Below are positions 28,118-37,105 of a DNA stretch of 64,000 bases, in pieces. Below the pieces are notes generated by a model. The model ran no database searches, was not told where the DNA came from, and saw only the letters and a program-made list of their open reading frames with translations. The translations under genes were made by a program, and so were the position numbers. Source of the DNA: Flaviflagellibacter rhizophilus (GTDB lineage: Bacteria > Pseudomonadota > Alphaproteobacteria > Rhizobiales > Methylopilaceae). The stretch covers positions 558,001-622,000 of the forward strand of contig NZ_JAXAFJ010000001.1 in assembly GCF_033898525.1 (NCBI RefSeq), given 5' to 3'. Every line of letters begins with the position of its first letter. The first letter of the stretch is position 1.

Positions 28118-28378
28118 AGCGTTCCGGCCTGAGGATCTCGACGAGGCGACCACAGGAATGGGGCGTTTCGAAAGAACAGTCGATGCGGGAAAGTATTTGA
28201 GGCCGGTGGCTTCTCCAAGCGAAACGTTCCGGCAGGACGGAACGGCAATTCCGTCAGCGTCCTTGCGCATTCACGCACGCAGAACACGGCCGGCCGGGAC
28301 TTGATTTCCGCCGCCTGCGGATAACATCAGGAAGAGGTGCGAACTCAAGCTGGACGCCGATATGGCGGAGGCCGCACC
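28118..28378. other. Divergent regulatory region with alternative hairpins
   Basis: This gap should hold the promoters of the chemosensory operon (minus) and the DUF2189 gene (plus). It has two overlapping inverted repeats: CGTTCCG/CGGAACG (28225-28244) and GACGGAA/TTCCGTC (28236-28255). They share an arm and so exclude each other. CGTTCCGG recurs at 28120-28127, which on the minus strand overlaps the ribosome-site region of the receptor gene. Confidence 0.4.
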
Positions 28379-29179
28379 ATGTCACACGCCGAAACCGCAC
28401 CCCACCATCTGGTCACCGACCGGCCGGATGCCGCAATCAGGCGCATCGGCATCCCGGATCTGAGGGACAGCCTCCGGGACGGCTGGAACGATTTCCTCAA
28501 GCACCCATCGCACAACGTGTTCCTTGCGGTGCTCTACCCCGTCGTCGGCATGCTGCTCGGGCTCTTCGTCGCCGGCGGCAATGCGATGGACCTCCTCTAC
28601 CCGCTGATCAGCGGCTTCGCCCTTGTCGGCCCGCTCGCGGCCCTTGGCTTCTACGAGATCAGCCGGCGGGAACAGATGGGCGAGCGGGTGCCCTGGACCC
28701 GGGCCTTCGATGTTCTGCGCGGACCGGCGGCTTTGGCCATCATCCAGATCGCCATTCTCCTGACAGCGATCTTCGTGCTTTGGCTGATCTGCGCACACGC
28801 GTTGTTCACGTATCTGCTGCCCGGCGCCGAAGGGCAGGACCTCGGTGGTCTTCTCCGCACCATCTTCTCGACATCCGAGGGATGGGCGCTGATCGTGGTC
28901 GGCAACGCCCTCGGCTTCATCTTTGCCGCAGTCGCGTTTTCCGTGAGCGTCGTCTCCCTGCCCTACATCGTGGACCGCAAGGGCGGCGCAGCCCCGGCTG
29001 TCGCCACGTCGTTCAGGGCCGTGCGCGCGAATCCACTGCCCATGGCGGCGTGGGGCCTGGTCGTTGCTGCCCTGCTGGTCCTTGGATCACTGCCGTTCCT
29101 CATGGGCCTCGCCGTGGTGGTGCCCGTGCTTGGCCATGCGACCTGGCACCTCTACAGGCGGCTCGTCATCGCCGATTAG
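28379..29179 (+). CDS. DUF2189 family membrane protein
   Basis: A 266-residue integral membrane protein of the DUF2189 type. A conserved soluble start (IRRIGIPDLRDSLRDGWNDF) is followed by about six hydrophobic segments. GPLAALGFYEISRR lies after the second and SLPYIVDRKGGAAPAVATS between later ones, both typical. The ATG at 28379 has GGCGGAGG upstream. It is a single gene divergent from the chemosensory operon. Function unknown. Confidence 0.82.
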   Translation: MSHAETAPHHLVTDRPDAAIRRIGIPDLRDSLRDGWNDFLKHPSHNVFLAVLYPVVGMLLGLFVAGGNAMDLLYPLISGFALVGPLAALGFYEISRREQMGERVPWTRAFDVLRGPAALAIIQIAILLTAIFVLWLICAHALFTYLLPGAEGQDLGGLLRTIFSTSEGWALIVVGNALGFIFAAVAFSVSVVSLPYIVDRKGGAAPAVATSFRAVRANPLPMAAWGLVVAALLVLGSLPFLMGLAVVVPVLGHATWHLYRRLVIAD

Positions 29180-29217
29180 GTAGGCAGGTCCGGAGCGCCG
29201 GGCCGACCCGGTGAACG

Positions 29218-29242
29218 AAAAAGGGGGGCGAAGCCGCCCCCC
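29218..29242 (-). terminator. Intrinsic terminator of the RTX phosphoesterase gene
   Basis: On the minus strand, GGGGGGCG and CGCCCCCC pair in an 8-bp stem around a 4-nt loop, followed by TTTTT. It lies 24 nt past the stop codon of the gene at 29266. Confidence 0.8.
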
Positions 29243-29265
29243 TCTCCCAGACTCCTTGCCGCCGA

Positions 29266-32200
29266 TCAACCGAAACGGAAGTCGTCGGCGTCGAGGCTCG
29301 TGAGCTTCAGGCCTTCCAGCAGGACAAAGTTGTCGTCGCCGTCATCCAGGCTGATCATCACCCCGTCCTCCGTCTGGGTCGTCGCGGAGCGGACATCGTC
29401 GAAATCGCCGAAGTCCAGTTCCGCGAGGTCGATGACGTCGCGGCCACGACCGAAGTCGGTGATGACGTCGGCACCCGAGTTCTTGGAGAACACGAAGGTG
29501 TCGTTGCGGAAACCGCCGGTGAGGACGTCGTCGCCCTCGCCGCCGTTCAGGCGGTCATTGCCAAGACCGCCGTTCAGGAGGTCGTCGCCCGCGCCACCCT
29601 CGAGGGTGTCGTTGCCGATGCCGCCGTAGAGCTCGTCATTGCCTTCACCACCGGGCAGCTTGTCGTTTCCGATCCCGCCGTTCAGCACATCGTCGCCCAC
29701 GCCGCCATTCAGAGTGTCCTTGCCACTGCCGCCGTTGAGGAGGTCGTCGCCCGCATCACCGTTGATGACGTCGTCGCCGAAGCCACCATTGATCTCGTCA
29801 TTGCCGTCGCCGCCATCCAGCCGGTCGGCCCGGAAGCCGCCCCGGATGGTGTCGTTTCCGGCATCGCCGAAGATGCTGTTGGCCTTGAAGATGGAGCCCT
29901 TCAGGGCGTCGTCGCCCGTGGTGCCCTTCGTCCAGCCTTCATGCGCATCCTGCGGCGCGACGTTCACGACCACCTTTGCGGTGGAGGTGCCGCCCTGTCC
30001 GTCCGACACGGTGTAGGTGAAGGACCCCTCGCCGCTGAAGCCGGCGGTGGGGGTGAACACCACCTTGCCGTCGGCCAGGGAGACGGTGCCGTTGACCGCT
30101 CCGCTCACCGCCGTCACCGACAGGGTGTCGGCATCGGCATCGGTGTCGTTGGCCAGCAGCGCCGCGACCGCGATGGTGGCGGCAATGCCGGCCTTCGTGG
30201 AGACGGTGTCATTGGCAGCGACCGGAGCGCGGTTCGGCTGTGCCTTGACCGCGACGGAGACCGTGCCCTGCGCCTGGCCACCCTTTCCGTCGGAGACGGT
30301 GTAGGTGAACTGGGCGTCTCCGCTGAAGCCGGCGGTGGGTGTGAACACCACCTTGCCGTTGACAAGCGCCACCGTGCCGCCGGTGCCGTTCTGGACCGAG
30401 ACGAGGCTCAGCGTGTCGCCGTCCGCGTCGCGATCATTGGCCAGCAGGGTCGAGGCCGAGACCGTCAACGGCTTGTTCTCAAGGCCGACGAGGCGGTCCT
30501 GAGCCGTCACCGGGGACACGTTGGCGCCGGCGCCGACATCCACGCCGACTGTGGCGGTGGCGGTGCCGCCCTTGCCGTCGCTGATGGTGTAGGTGAACGA
30601 GCCCTTGCCGACGAAGCCGGCAGTCGGCGTGAACACCACATTGCCATCGGCATCGAGGGTCACCGTGCCGTTGGTCGCGCTCTGCACCGAAGCGATGGAG
30701 AGCACGTCGCCGGCATTGGCGTCCGTGTCGTTGGCAAGAAGGAAGGCCGCGGCAACGGTGATGGCCGCGCCCTTGATGGTGGACAGGCCCTCATCGGCCA
30801 CAGCGACCGGCGGCGTGTTGGTGCCGGGCTGCGGGCCGGGGCCCGCGTCCTCTTCCGCCAGCGACACCACCGTCACGTCATCGAAGGACACGCCGGCGCT
30901 GCCCCAGGAGTACAGGCCGACCGTGCCCTTGGTCTGGGCATGGCTCTCGATGGCGTAGGCGAACAGCTGCTCGCCGTTCACATAGGCCTGGATCTTGTCG
31001 TCGAGGACGTCCACGCGCAGATCGAAGGCCTGGCCCGGCGTGTACTTGGCCGGGAACTGGTTGAGGTAGCTTTCCACGCCGTCCTTGACCTGGATCAGCT
31101 GGAACAGGCTGCCCGCACCGTTGCCCGGAGTACGGTCGTAGTCACCGTTCGCGTCGAGCTCGACCTTGTAGTAGTTCTTGGCGTCCTGATAGTAGACGAG
31201 CACGCCGAGAGCACCATTGTCGGGGGTCTGGATGGTCGTTTCGACCGAGTAGTCGCTCCATTCCTTTGCTTCCGCATCGTTGTACAGGGCGTAGGTGCCC
31301 TTGCGCAGCACATTGACGCCGTCGCCCAGGGGGCTCCAGCCCGTCTTCCACGGATCGGAGTTCGAGGCGCCGCTCCAGGTCAGCTGGCGGCTGGCGAGGT
31401 CCGACAGCTGGACGTATTTGCCGTCGCGAAGCTCCCACTGGGACGCGGTGCCGTTCGGGCCCACGCCGCCCATCTCGCCCTCGTCGACGATCGTCCAGTT
31501 CGCCAGAGAAGCCGCCGAGCCGAAGCTCTCGGACATCAGCACCTTGTCCTTGGCGACGGCTTCGACGAGCACCGTGTCGGTGGCCGTCTTGCCGGCGCTG
31601 TCCGTCACCGTCAGCGTCAGCTTGTGGCTGCCGGCATCCAGCGTGACATTGGCCGTCTTGCCCTCGGCAACCACTTTGCCGTCGGCATTCTTCCACACAT
31701 AGCTGGTGATGTTGGACAGGCCGAAGGTGCCTTCCGCATCGAGCGCGACCGTGACCTTGCCGTCGCCGTCAAGGTCGAGCGAGCGGACATCGTCGCCGGC
31801 ATGCGCGGTGAGCGCCACCTTGTTGACGACCACATTGTCGAACTGCGAGCTGCGCTGGTTGTTCGAGTACAGGCCGATCGTACCGCCCGTCAGCGGGTTC
31901 GCGTCCTTGACCGAGCCGAACACGCTGGAGCCGTCGATGAAGACGTTGATCTCGTTTCCGGCGACAGCAACCTCGAGCTGGAAGTCACGGCTCCAGGGGG
32001 TGCCGCCATTCTCCTTGGCCAGCACCGTCTCCACGCCGTTCACGACCTTCACCAGCGAGCGCGTATTGGTCTCGGCATCGAGCGCAACGCGGTAATGGTT
32101 CTTGTCGTCCTGGTAGTAGAACACGACGCCGACGCCATCATTGTCGGTGGTCTTGATCGTGGTCTCGAAGTGGTAGTTGGACCACGACTTCGCCGCGGCA

Positions 32201-34674
32201 TCGCCCCACAGCAGGACGTTGTTGCCGGCATCGCTCTGGTCGAACAGGCGACCTTCAAGAGCAGCCTGACCGTCCTCGACAGTGTCGCGAGAGGCGGCCG
32301 TTCCCTTGACGATGAAGCTGCCGGTGCCGCTGCCGGCCGCGCCGCCGATGACTTCGCTCGTCACCTTGGCATTGCCGAAATCGTCGGCGAAATCGGGCTT
32401 GCTGAAATTGACCTGGACCGAACGCTCAGACGGCTGGGTGGCGACGATGCCGCCGGCCTTCGGACCGCCGAGCGCCGCGATCTCGGCATCGGTGAACACC
32501 TTGTCGGTGAACAGGACGCTGGAGGCGTAGCCGTTCGCCGTCTCGTTGCTCTCGTCGGCGAAGAGCAGGATGCCCTTGTTGAGGTCGATGGCGTAACGGC
32601 CGTGATTGCCACCGCTCTGCGTGGTGGTGCCAACATTGACGCCGTCGATGTACTTGGTGATCAGCGTGCTGGTGCCCTGGTCCTGCAGCGTGAAGGCGAC
32701 GCGGTGCCACTGGCCGTACTTCACCGTCCCTTCGTAATCGCTGTTGATGCCGATGCCGCCTTCCGTGGCGGAACGGGTCTTCAGCGCAAGATCCTGATCG
32801 CTCTTGTTGGTGATGTCGGTCTGCAGGAACGAGAAGTAGCTCGCAACGCCCGGCTGGATCAGCACGTCATAGACGAGCGAATAGGACGTGACGACGTTCG
32901 CGCCCTCCGGAAGGGGCTCGCCCGCGACCACCTTGATGCCCTGCGTGGGGCCGAGCTTGGGGATGTAGGTCACATTGGCATCGCCGCCCGGGAGCGCCGG
33001 CAGGTTGAAGCCTGATGCCGAGCCGGTGTTCGTGGCGATGGCGGGTGCGGGCTTGACCGACCAGCCGGCAGCATTGCCGTCGTTGAAGTTGTCGACGAGC
33101 AGCGTGTTCTCGGTCGAGACAACCACCGCCACCTTGTCGGTCGATACGCGGCCTTCGCCGTCCGTCACGGTCAGCGTCAGATCGTGATAGCCGGCACCGA
33201 GTTGCACCGTCGGCTTGGCCTCGGTGGAAACCACGTTTCCGTCGCGATCCGTCCAGCTGTAGGACAGGTCATCGTCCTCGCCGGGGTTCAGCGTCCAGTC
33301 ACCGTCGAGCGGGACAGCCGCCTTGTCCTGACCGGCTTCGGCCGTGACGAACTTGTCGTTGCCGGCCTTGGCGATGGCAACGAGGTCGGGCGTCGTTAGG
33401 TCGAGGTTCTCGAAGGTCTCCTGATGGCCGCGATAAGGGCCTGTCAGGCCGTCGCGGTCCAGCTCGCCATCGCCGCGCGGCGTGTCGAGATAGTCGTCGA
33501 GCTCGGTGAAGTAGGTCGAGGTGTAGACGGCCTTGTTGTCGGGATCGACCGTGACGAGGCGGATGGCGCCGTTGCCGCCATTGCTGCCGCTGCCCATACC
33601 ACCGCCACTAGTGATCTCGCCGGCCACGCCGTTCTGGTAGTTCACCATCATCTGATGGACCGGATTGCCGAACTGGTCATAGCTCACGAGCGTCTCGGCG
33701 GCGTCGCCGAAGATGTGGCCCGAGAAGGTGAAGGCGATGTTCGAGTACTTCTGCACCAGCTCGCGGTACATGGTCTCGCCGTCGTTCGCGCCTTCCGCGC
33801 TCTCGCCCATGCGGTAGTCGTAGCCGGCGCCCTCGTCATAAAGCGGCGCGCCGGTGGCGTCGTGGCGCCCGGCCCAGTTCATGTAGGAATGGTTGGCCAG
33901 GATGACCTGATGGTCGAGATGGTCTTCCAGCACCTCGCCGGCCCAGCGAAGCACGTCATCGCGCGGGCCGAATTCGAGGCTCAGCACCAGCCACTTGGTG
34001 CCGTCCGGCGCCGTGAAGGTGTGGTAGGTGTTGGCGCTGCGGGTGGGCTCCTGGTCGTAGACGCCGCCGAAGGTGGGGCTCGTCGCGGCCTGCTTCTCCG
34101 GCGAGAAGCGGATGTCCAGCGGGTCCGTCGAATGGTTGTGGGCGTTGCCCTGGTTCTGGTCGTGGTTGCCCGGCAGCAGCGAGTAGGGGATCTTTCCGTC
34201 CAGGATGCGCAGGGCCTCCTCGGCGAAAGGCCAATGGGCCGTGTCGCTGTTGTTCGTGGTGATGTCGCCGACATGCACGACGAACTGGATGTTCTGGCTT
34301 TCTTTGTTGTCGACCAGCCAGTTGGTCATGTTCTTGAAGATGCCGACCTTCGCCGCATTGGTGTAGTCCTGCGTGTCCGGCAGCACCGCGATCGTATAGG
34401 CGTTCTCGCCGGTCACGCGGACGCGGACGTTCTCGGTCGTGGAGACGCCGAGGGCATCCTTCGCGATGATCTTCAGGTCGGAGTGACCGAGCGTCTCGAG
34501 GAAATCGACGGTCAGCTGGCTGCCGTTGAGGGTCACGGCCGCAACCGAAGGATCGCTGCTGACAACGGTGTAGGACAGACCGGCACCATCGAATACTTGA
34601 TCAAGATCGATGATCCGGTTGTCGCTTCCGCGCTTCACCATGGAATCGAGAATAGGTTCGGCAATTATCGGCAT
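29266..34674 (-). CDS. Giant secreted RTX metallophosphoesterase
   Basis: A 1802-residue protein without a signal peptide, as expected of type I secretion. An Ig-like N-terminus (1-90) precedes a calcineurin-like phosphoesterase with its metal ligands: D100 (LPDTQ), D137 (VGD), N170-H172 (GNHD), H262 (ANH) and a later SGH. Then come a PKD-like domain, LamG/concanavalin-like domains interleaved with PKD-like ones, three tandem cadherin-like domains, glycine-rich calcium-binding nonapeptides, and an acidic C-terminal export region ending DDFRFG. A type I system lies just beyond the LysR gene and is the likely exporter. Substrate is unknown; nucleotides or phosphoesters are possible. Confidence 0.88.
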   Translation of the reverse strand: MPIIAEPILDSMVKRGSDNRIIDLDQVFDGAGLSYTVVSSDPSVAAVTLNGSQLTVDFLETLGHSDLKIIAKDALGVSTTENVRVRVTGENAYTIAVLPDTQDYTNAAKVGIFKNMTNWLVDNKESQNIQFVVHVGDITTNNSDTAHWPFAEEALRILDGKIPYSLLPGNHDQNQGNAHNHSTDPLDIRFSPEKQAATSPTFGGVYDQEPTRSANTYHTFTAPDGTKWLVLSLEFGPRDDVLRWAGEVLEDHLDHQVILANHSYMNWAGRHDATGAPLYDEGAGYDYRMGESAEGANDGETMYRELVQKYSNIAFTFSGHIFGDAAETLVSYDQFGNPVHQMMVNYQNGVAGEITSGGGMGSGSNGGNGAIRLVTVDPDNKAVYTSTYFTELDDYLDTPRGDGELDRDGLTGPYRGHQETFENLDLTTPDLVAIAKAGNDKFVTAEAGQDKAAVPLDGDWTLNPGEDDDLSYSWTDRDGNVVSTEAKPTVQLGAGYHDLTLTVTDGEGRVSTDKVAVVVSTENTLLVDNFNDGNAAGWSVKPAPAIATNTGSASGFNLPALPGGDANVTYIPKLGPTQGIKVVAGEPLPEGANVVTSYSLVYDVLIQPGVASYFSFLQTDITNKSDQDLALKTRSATEGGIGINSDYEGTVKYGQWHRVAFTLQDQGTSTLITKYIDGVNVGTTTQSGGNHGRYAIDLNKGILLFADESNETANGYASSVLFTDKVFTDAEIAALGGPKAGGIVATQPSERSVQVNFSKPDFADDFGNAKVTSEVIGGAAGSGTGSFIVKGTAASRDTVEDGQAALEGRLFDQSDAGNNVLLWGDAAAKSWSNYHFETTIKTTDNDGVGVVFYYQDDKNHYRVALDAETNTRSLVKVVNGVETVLAKENGGTPWSRDFQLEVAVAGNEINVFIDGSSVFGSVKDANPLTGGTIGLYSNNQRSSQFDNVVVNKVALTAHAGDDVRSLDLDGDGKVTVALDAEGTFGLSNITSYVWKNADGKVVAEGKTANVTLDAGSHKLTLTVTDSAGKTATDTVLVEAVAKDKVLMSESFGSAASLANWTIVDEGEMGGVGPNGTASQWELRDGKYVQLSDLASRQLTWSGASNSDPWKTGWSPLGDGVNVLRKGTYALYNDAEAKEWSDYSVETTIQTPDNGALGVLVYYQDAKNYYKVELDANGDYDRTPGNGAGSLFQLIQVKDGVESYLNQFPAKYTPGQAFDLRVDVLDDKIQAYVNGEQLFAYAIESHAQTKGTVGLYSWGSAGVSFDDVTVVSLAEEDAGPGPQPGTNTPPVAVADEGLSTIKGAAITVAAAFLLANDTDANAGDVLSIASVQSATNGTVTLDADGNVVFTPTAGFVGKGSFTYTISDGKGGTATATVGVDVGAGANVSPVTAQDRLVGLENKPLTVSASTLLANDRDADGDTLSLVSVQNGTGGTVALVNGKVVFTPTAGFSGDAQFTYTVSDGKGGQAQGTVSVAVKAQPNRAPVAANDTVSTKAGIAATIAVAALLANDTDADADTLSVTAVSGAVNGTVSLADGKVVFTPTAGFSGEGSFTYTVSDGQGGTSTAKVVVNVAPQDAHEGWTKGTTGDDALKGSIFKANSIFGDAGNDTIRGGFRADRLDGGDGNDEINGGFGDDVINGDAGDDLLNGGSGKDTLNGGVGDDVLNGGIGNDKLPGGEGNDELYGGIGNDTLEGGAGDDLLNGGLGNDRLNGGEGDDVLTGGFRNDTFVFSKNSGADVITDFGRGRDVIDLAELDFGDFDDVRSATTQTEDGVMISLDDGDDNFVLLEGLKLTSLDADDFRFG
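29515..29875 (-). repeat. RTX calcium-binding nonapeptide repeats
   Basis: About a dozen consecutive units of the GGxGxDxLx pattern (for example GGIGNDTLEGGAGDDLLNGG) lie near the C-terminus. In the family they form a calcium-filled beta roll after export. Confidence 0.9.
29945..30820 (-). repeat. Three tandem cadherin-like domain repeats
   Basis: Three units of about 291 bp encode near-copies of one domain. Each has LLANDTDA-type starts, a VVFTPTAGF segment and FTYTVSDGKGG. Similarity extends to DNA level, indicating recent internal duplication or ongoing homogenisation. Confidence 0.85.
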
Positions 34675-34846
34675 GTCGCGCGTCCTTGCTTGCCGTCTAT
34701 CCCGAAGGTCTACTTCGGAATGCGGCCAGGAATAGAAACTTTTGCTACCGGGGCAGTGCTCGTCCGGGCAGTTGGACGATTAACCCTCGATCATGACGGC
34801 TCGTTAAAACGCCGGGAGCGCGCCCTATACAAAGAATCCACCCGGG

Positions 34847-34865
34847 CCATCGGCTGAGCCGATGG
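34847..34865. promoter_or_regulatory. Perfect inverted repeat between RTX and LysR genes
   Basis: CCATCGGC and GCCGATGG flank a 3-nt spacer in the 255-bp divergent gap, 65 bp before the LysR start. A dyad here could be an operator, perhaps for the LysR protein itself. No T tract follows, so it is not an obvious terminator. Confidence 0.4.
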
Positions 34866-34929
34866 GTGCGGCGTCACAATCACGTAGCGGCCGCCGACTA
34901 TCGAAGCGCCTCCTACAGGCGAGGCGCCG

Positions 34930-35844
34930 ATGTCGATTGCTCAGCTTCGAGCTTTTCACAGCGTCGCGACGGCCGGCGGTTTCTCGCAGGCCGCCCGCGA
35001 GATTGCGATCAGCCAGCCCACCCTTTCGGGGCAGGTGCGGCAGTTGGAACAGCTGTCCGGCACCACCCTGTTCGAACGCCGCCAGCGGGGCGTGGAACTG
35101 ACCGCCGAGGGCGAAGCCCTGTTCGAAGTCACGCGCCGCCTGTTCGAGGCGGAAGCGGAGGCCCGGACCCTGCTCAAGGACGACATGAACCGGCTGGGTG
35201 GCCATCTGCGGGTGGTTGCCGACGGCGCCTTTCATTCGGTGCCGATCATCCGCCACCTCAACGGCAAGCGCCCCCGCCTCACCTTCTCGCTGGCGGTGGC
35301 CAATTCCGAGCGGGTCATTGCCCATCTGCTGGAATATCGCGCGGATGTCGGCGTCACCGCCTGCCTGGCCGCCGACCCGCGCCTGCACCTCGAACCCTTG
35401 CTGGAGAGCCGCATGGGCGCATTCGTCAGCCGTGATCACCAATGGACCGGCCGCGACCATCTGGTGATGAAGGATCTGCAGGATCAGCCCTTCGTCATGC
35501 GCGAGCGCGGCTCACGCACCCGCGCCGTGTTCGAGGAGAACCTCGCGCAGCATGATGTCGGCCTCGGCCAGATCATGGAGGTGTCCACGCAGGAGGGCGT
35601 GCGCGAGGCGGCCGCGGCAGGCTTCGGCATCGGCATCAGCGCCGACATCGAGTTCGGCCATGACAGCCGGCTGCACTTCCTGCCGATCCTGGACGCGGAC
35701 ATCCTCCTCATCGAATATGTGACCTGCCTGGCAGAGCGCCGCAGGCTGCCGCTGGTGCGGGACTTCTTCGAGAGCGCCGCTGATCTCTACGGGTCCATTA
35801 GTCCTCGCGCAGCGCGTTCTCCAGCTGGTCCCGAAGCGGCTTGA
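34930..35844 (+). CDS. LysR family transcriptional regulator
   Basis: A 304-residue regulator with the LysR helix-turn-helix at the N-terminus (LRAFHSVATAGGFSQAAREI, then SQPTLSGQVRQLE) and a substrate-binding co-inducer domain after residue 90. It is divergent from the RTX gene and convergent with the secretion-adaptor gene, overlapping the latter's end by 47 nt. This placement suggests control of the RTX/secretion module. The inducer is unknown. Confidence 0.9.
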   Translation: MSIAQLRAFHSVATAGGFSQAAREIAISQPTLSGQVRQLEQLSGTTLFERRQRGVELTAEGEALFEVTRRLFEAEAEARTLLKDDMNRLGGHLRVVADGAFHSVPIIRHLNGKRPRLTFSLAVANSERVIAHLLEYRADVGVTACLAADPRLHLEPLLESRMGAFVSRDHQWTGRDHLVMKDLQDQPFVMRERGSRTRAVFEENLAQHDVGLGQIMEVSTQEGVREAAAAGFGIGISADIEFGHDSRLHFLPILDADILLIEYVTCLAERRRLPLVRDFFESAADLYGSISPRAARSPAGPEAA

Positions 35845-37105
35845 CGATGTAGTTCATCGCCGTGCGGTCGCCGGTCTGGACATAGATCTCCGCCGGCATG
35901 CCGGGCAGCAGGACGAGATCGCCCAGCTTCTGCATCTCCTCGGGGGCGAGAGCCACCCGTATGGTGTAATAGCTGAGGCCTGTTTCCTTCTCCTGGATAA
36001 GATCCGCCGAGATGCGGGTGACCTGCCCCATCACCTCCGGCGTGGTGCGCTGGTTGAAGGCTGCAAGCCGCACCTTTGCCGTCTGCCCCGTGTGCAGCTG
36101 GTCGATATCCGCCGGCTTCACCTTGCCATCCACCGTCAGCTTCTCGGCGTTCGGCACGATCATCATCACCGTCTCGGACGGACCTATGACGCCGCCCACG
36201 GTGTGCGCGGAAAGCTGGTGGACGATGCCGGCGATAGGGGCCCGCAGTTCGACGCGCTGAAGCTGTTCGCTGGACGCGATCTTCTTCTGCACGAGCTCGC
36301 CCCATTTGGCCTCGGCCTCGCGCAGATGCTCGATGACCTCCGTGCGGAAATCCTGGTCGATCTGCAGGATCTGCAGGTTCGTCTCGGTGATCCGTCCCTT
36401 CGAGCGCGCAAGATCGGCCTGCAGCTGGCCGCGCTCGCCGTTGAGGCGCGTCTGCTCCCGCTGAAGGGTTCGCAAGCGGGTGAGGGGCACCAGCCCCTGC
36501 TTCTGAAGTCCGGAGACATCCATGAGCTCGAGCCCGATCAGGCGCAACTCGCCGTCCTTGGCTGAGATCTGCGCGGAGAGACCGCGCGCCTCCTCATCAA
36601 GCTGCGCGGTGCGCTCGCGAAGCTGCGCGATCTGGCCTAGCCGCCCCTCCCGCCGGGAGCGGAAGAGGCTGGCCTCGCCGGCGGAGGCTGCGGCGAGCAA
36701 GGCGTCTGCCTCGTTCTGCGAGGCGGTCTCGGCCATGGCCTCCTGCCCGTCACGCTCTGCAATGAGGCGTGCGCGCCGCGCTTCCAGTTCCGCCAACTGC
36801 GTCTCGACCACGGTGAGATTTGCGCGGGTGATCGTCTCGTCCAGCCGGAGCACGAGCTCACCGGCCGCGACCGCCTGCCCGTCCCTCACGAGGATGGCCC
36901 CGACGACGCCGCCTTCGGGATGCTGAACGCGCTTCGCATTGCCCTCGACAACAACCGTCCCGGACGCGATGACGGCGCCGCTGAGCGAGGCAAGAGCTGC
37001 CCAGCTTCCGAAGCCTCCGAACAGGACAGCGGTGATGACCACACCGGCCACCACATGGCGGCGGATGGTGCGGCTGTTCTCGACCTCGTGCGCGGTGTTG
37101 ATCAT
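35798..37105 (-). CDS. Type I secretion HlyD-family periplasmic adaptor
   Basis: A 435-residue membrane-fusion protein: a short cytoplasmic start, one membrane segment (about 17-40), a split lipoyl domain (VVEGNAKRVQHPEGGVVGAI), a long coiled coil (about 85-290), and the C-terminal adaptor region (LLPGMPAEIYVQTGDRT). It resembles PrtE/HasE-type adaptors. The ATG at 37105 overlaps the ABC gene's stop by 4 nt. It should join the ABC protein to an outer-membrane TolC channel encoded elsewhere. Confidence 0.92.
   Translation of the reverse strand: MINTAHEVENSRTIRRHVVAGVVITAVLFGGFGSWAALASLSGAVIASGTVVVEGNAKRVQHPEGGVVGAILVRDGQAVAAGELVLRLDETITRANLTVVETQLAELEARRARLIAERDGQEAMAETASQNEADALLAAASAGEASLFRSRREGRLGQIAQLRERTAQLDEEARGLSAQISAKDGELRLIGLELMDVSGLQKQGLVPLTRLRTLQREQTRLNGERGQLQADLARSKGRITETNLQILQIDQDFRTEVIEHLREAEAKWGELVQKKIASSEQLQRVELRAPIAGIVHQLSAHTVGGVIGPSETVMMIVPNAEKLTVDGKVKPADIDQLHTGQTAKVRLAAFNQRTTPEVMGQVTRISADLIQEKETGLSYYTIRVALAPEEMQKLGDLVLLPGMPAEIYVQTGDRTAMNYIVKPLRDQLENALRED

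Noticed and set aside
29941..33015. 1024-codon open frame opposite the RTX phosphoesterase
   Set aside because: It mirrors the repeats of the real gene, has arginine/valine-biased content with no domain, and the opposite frame carries clear phosphoesterase and RTX motifs.
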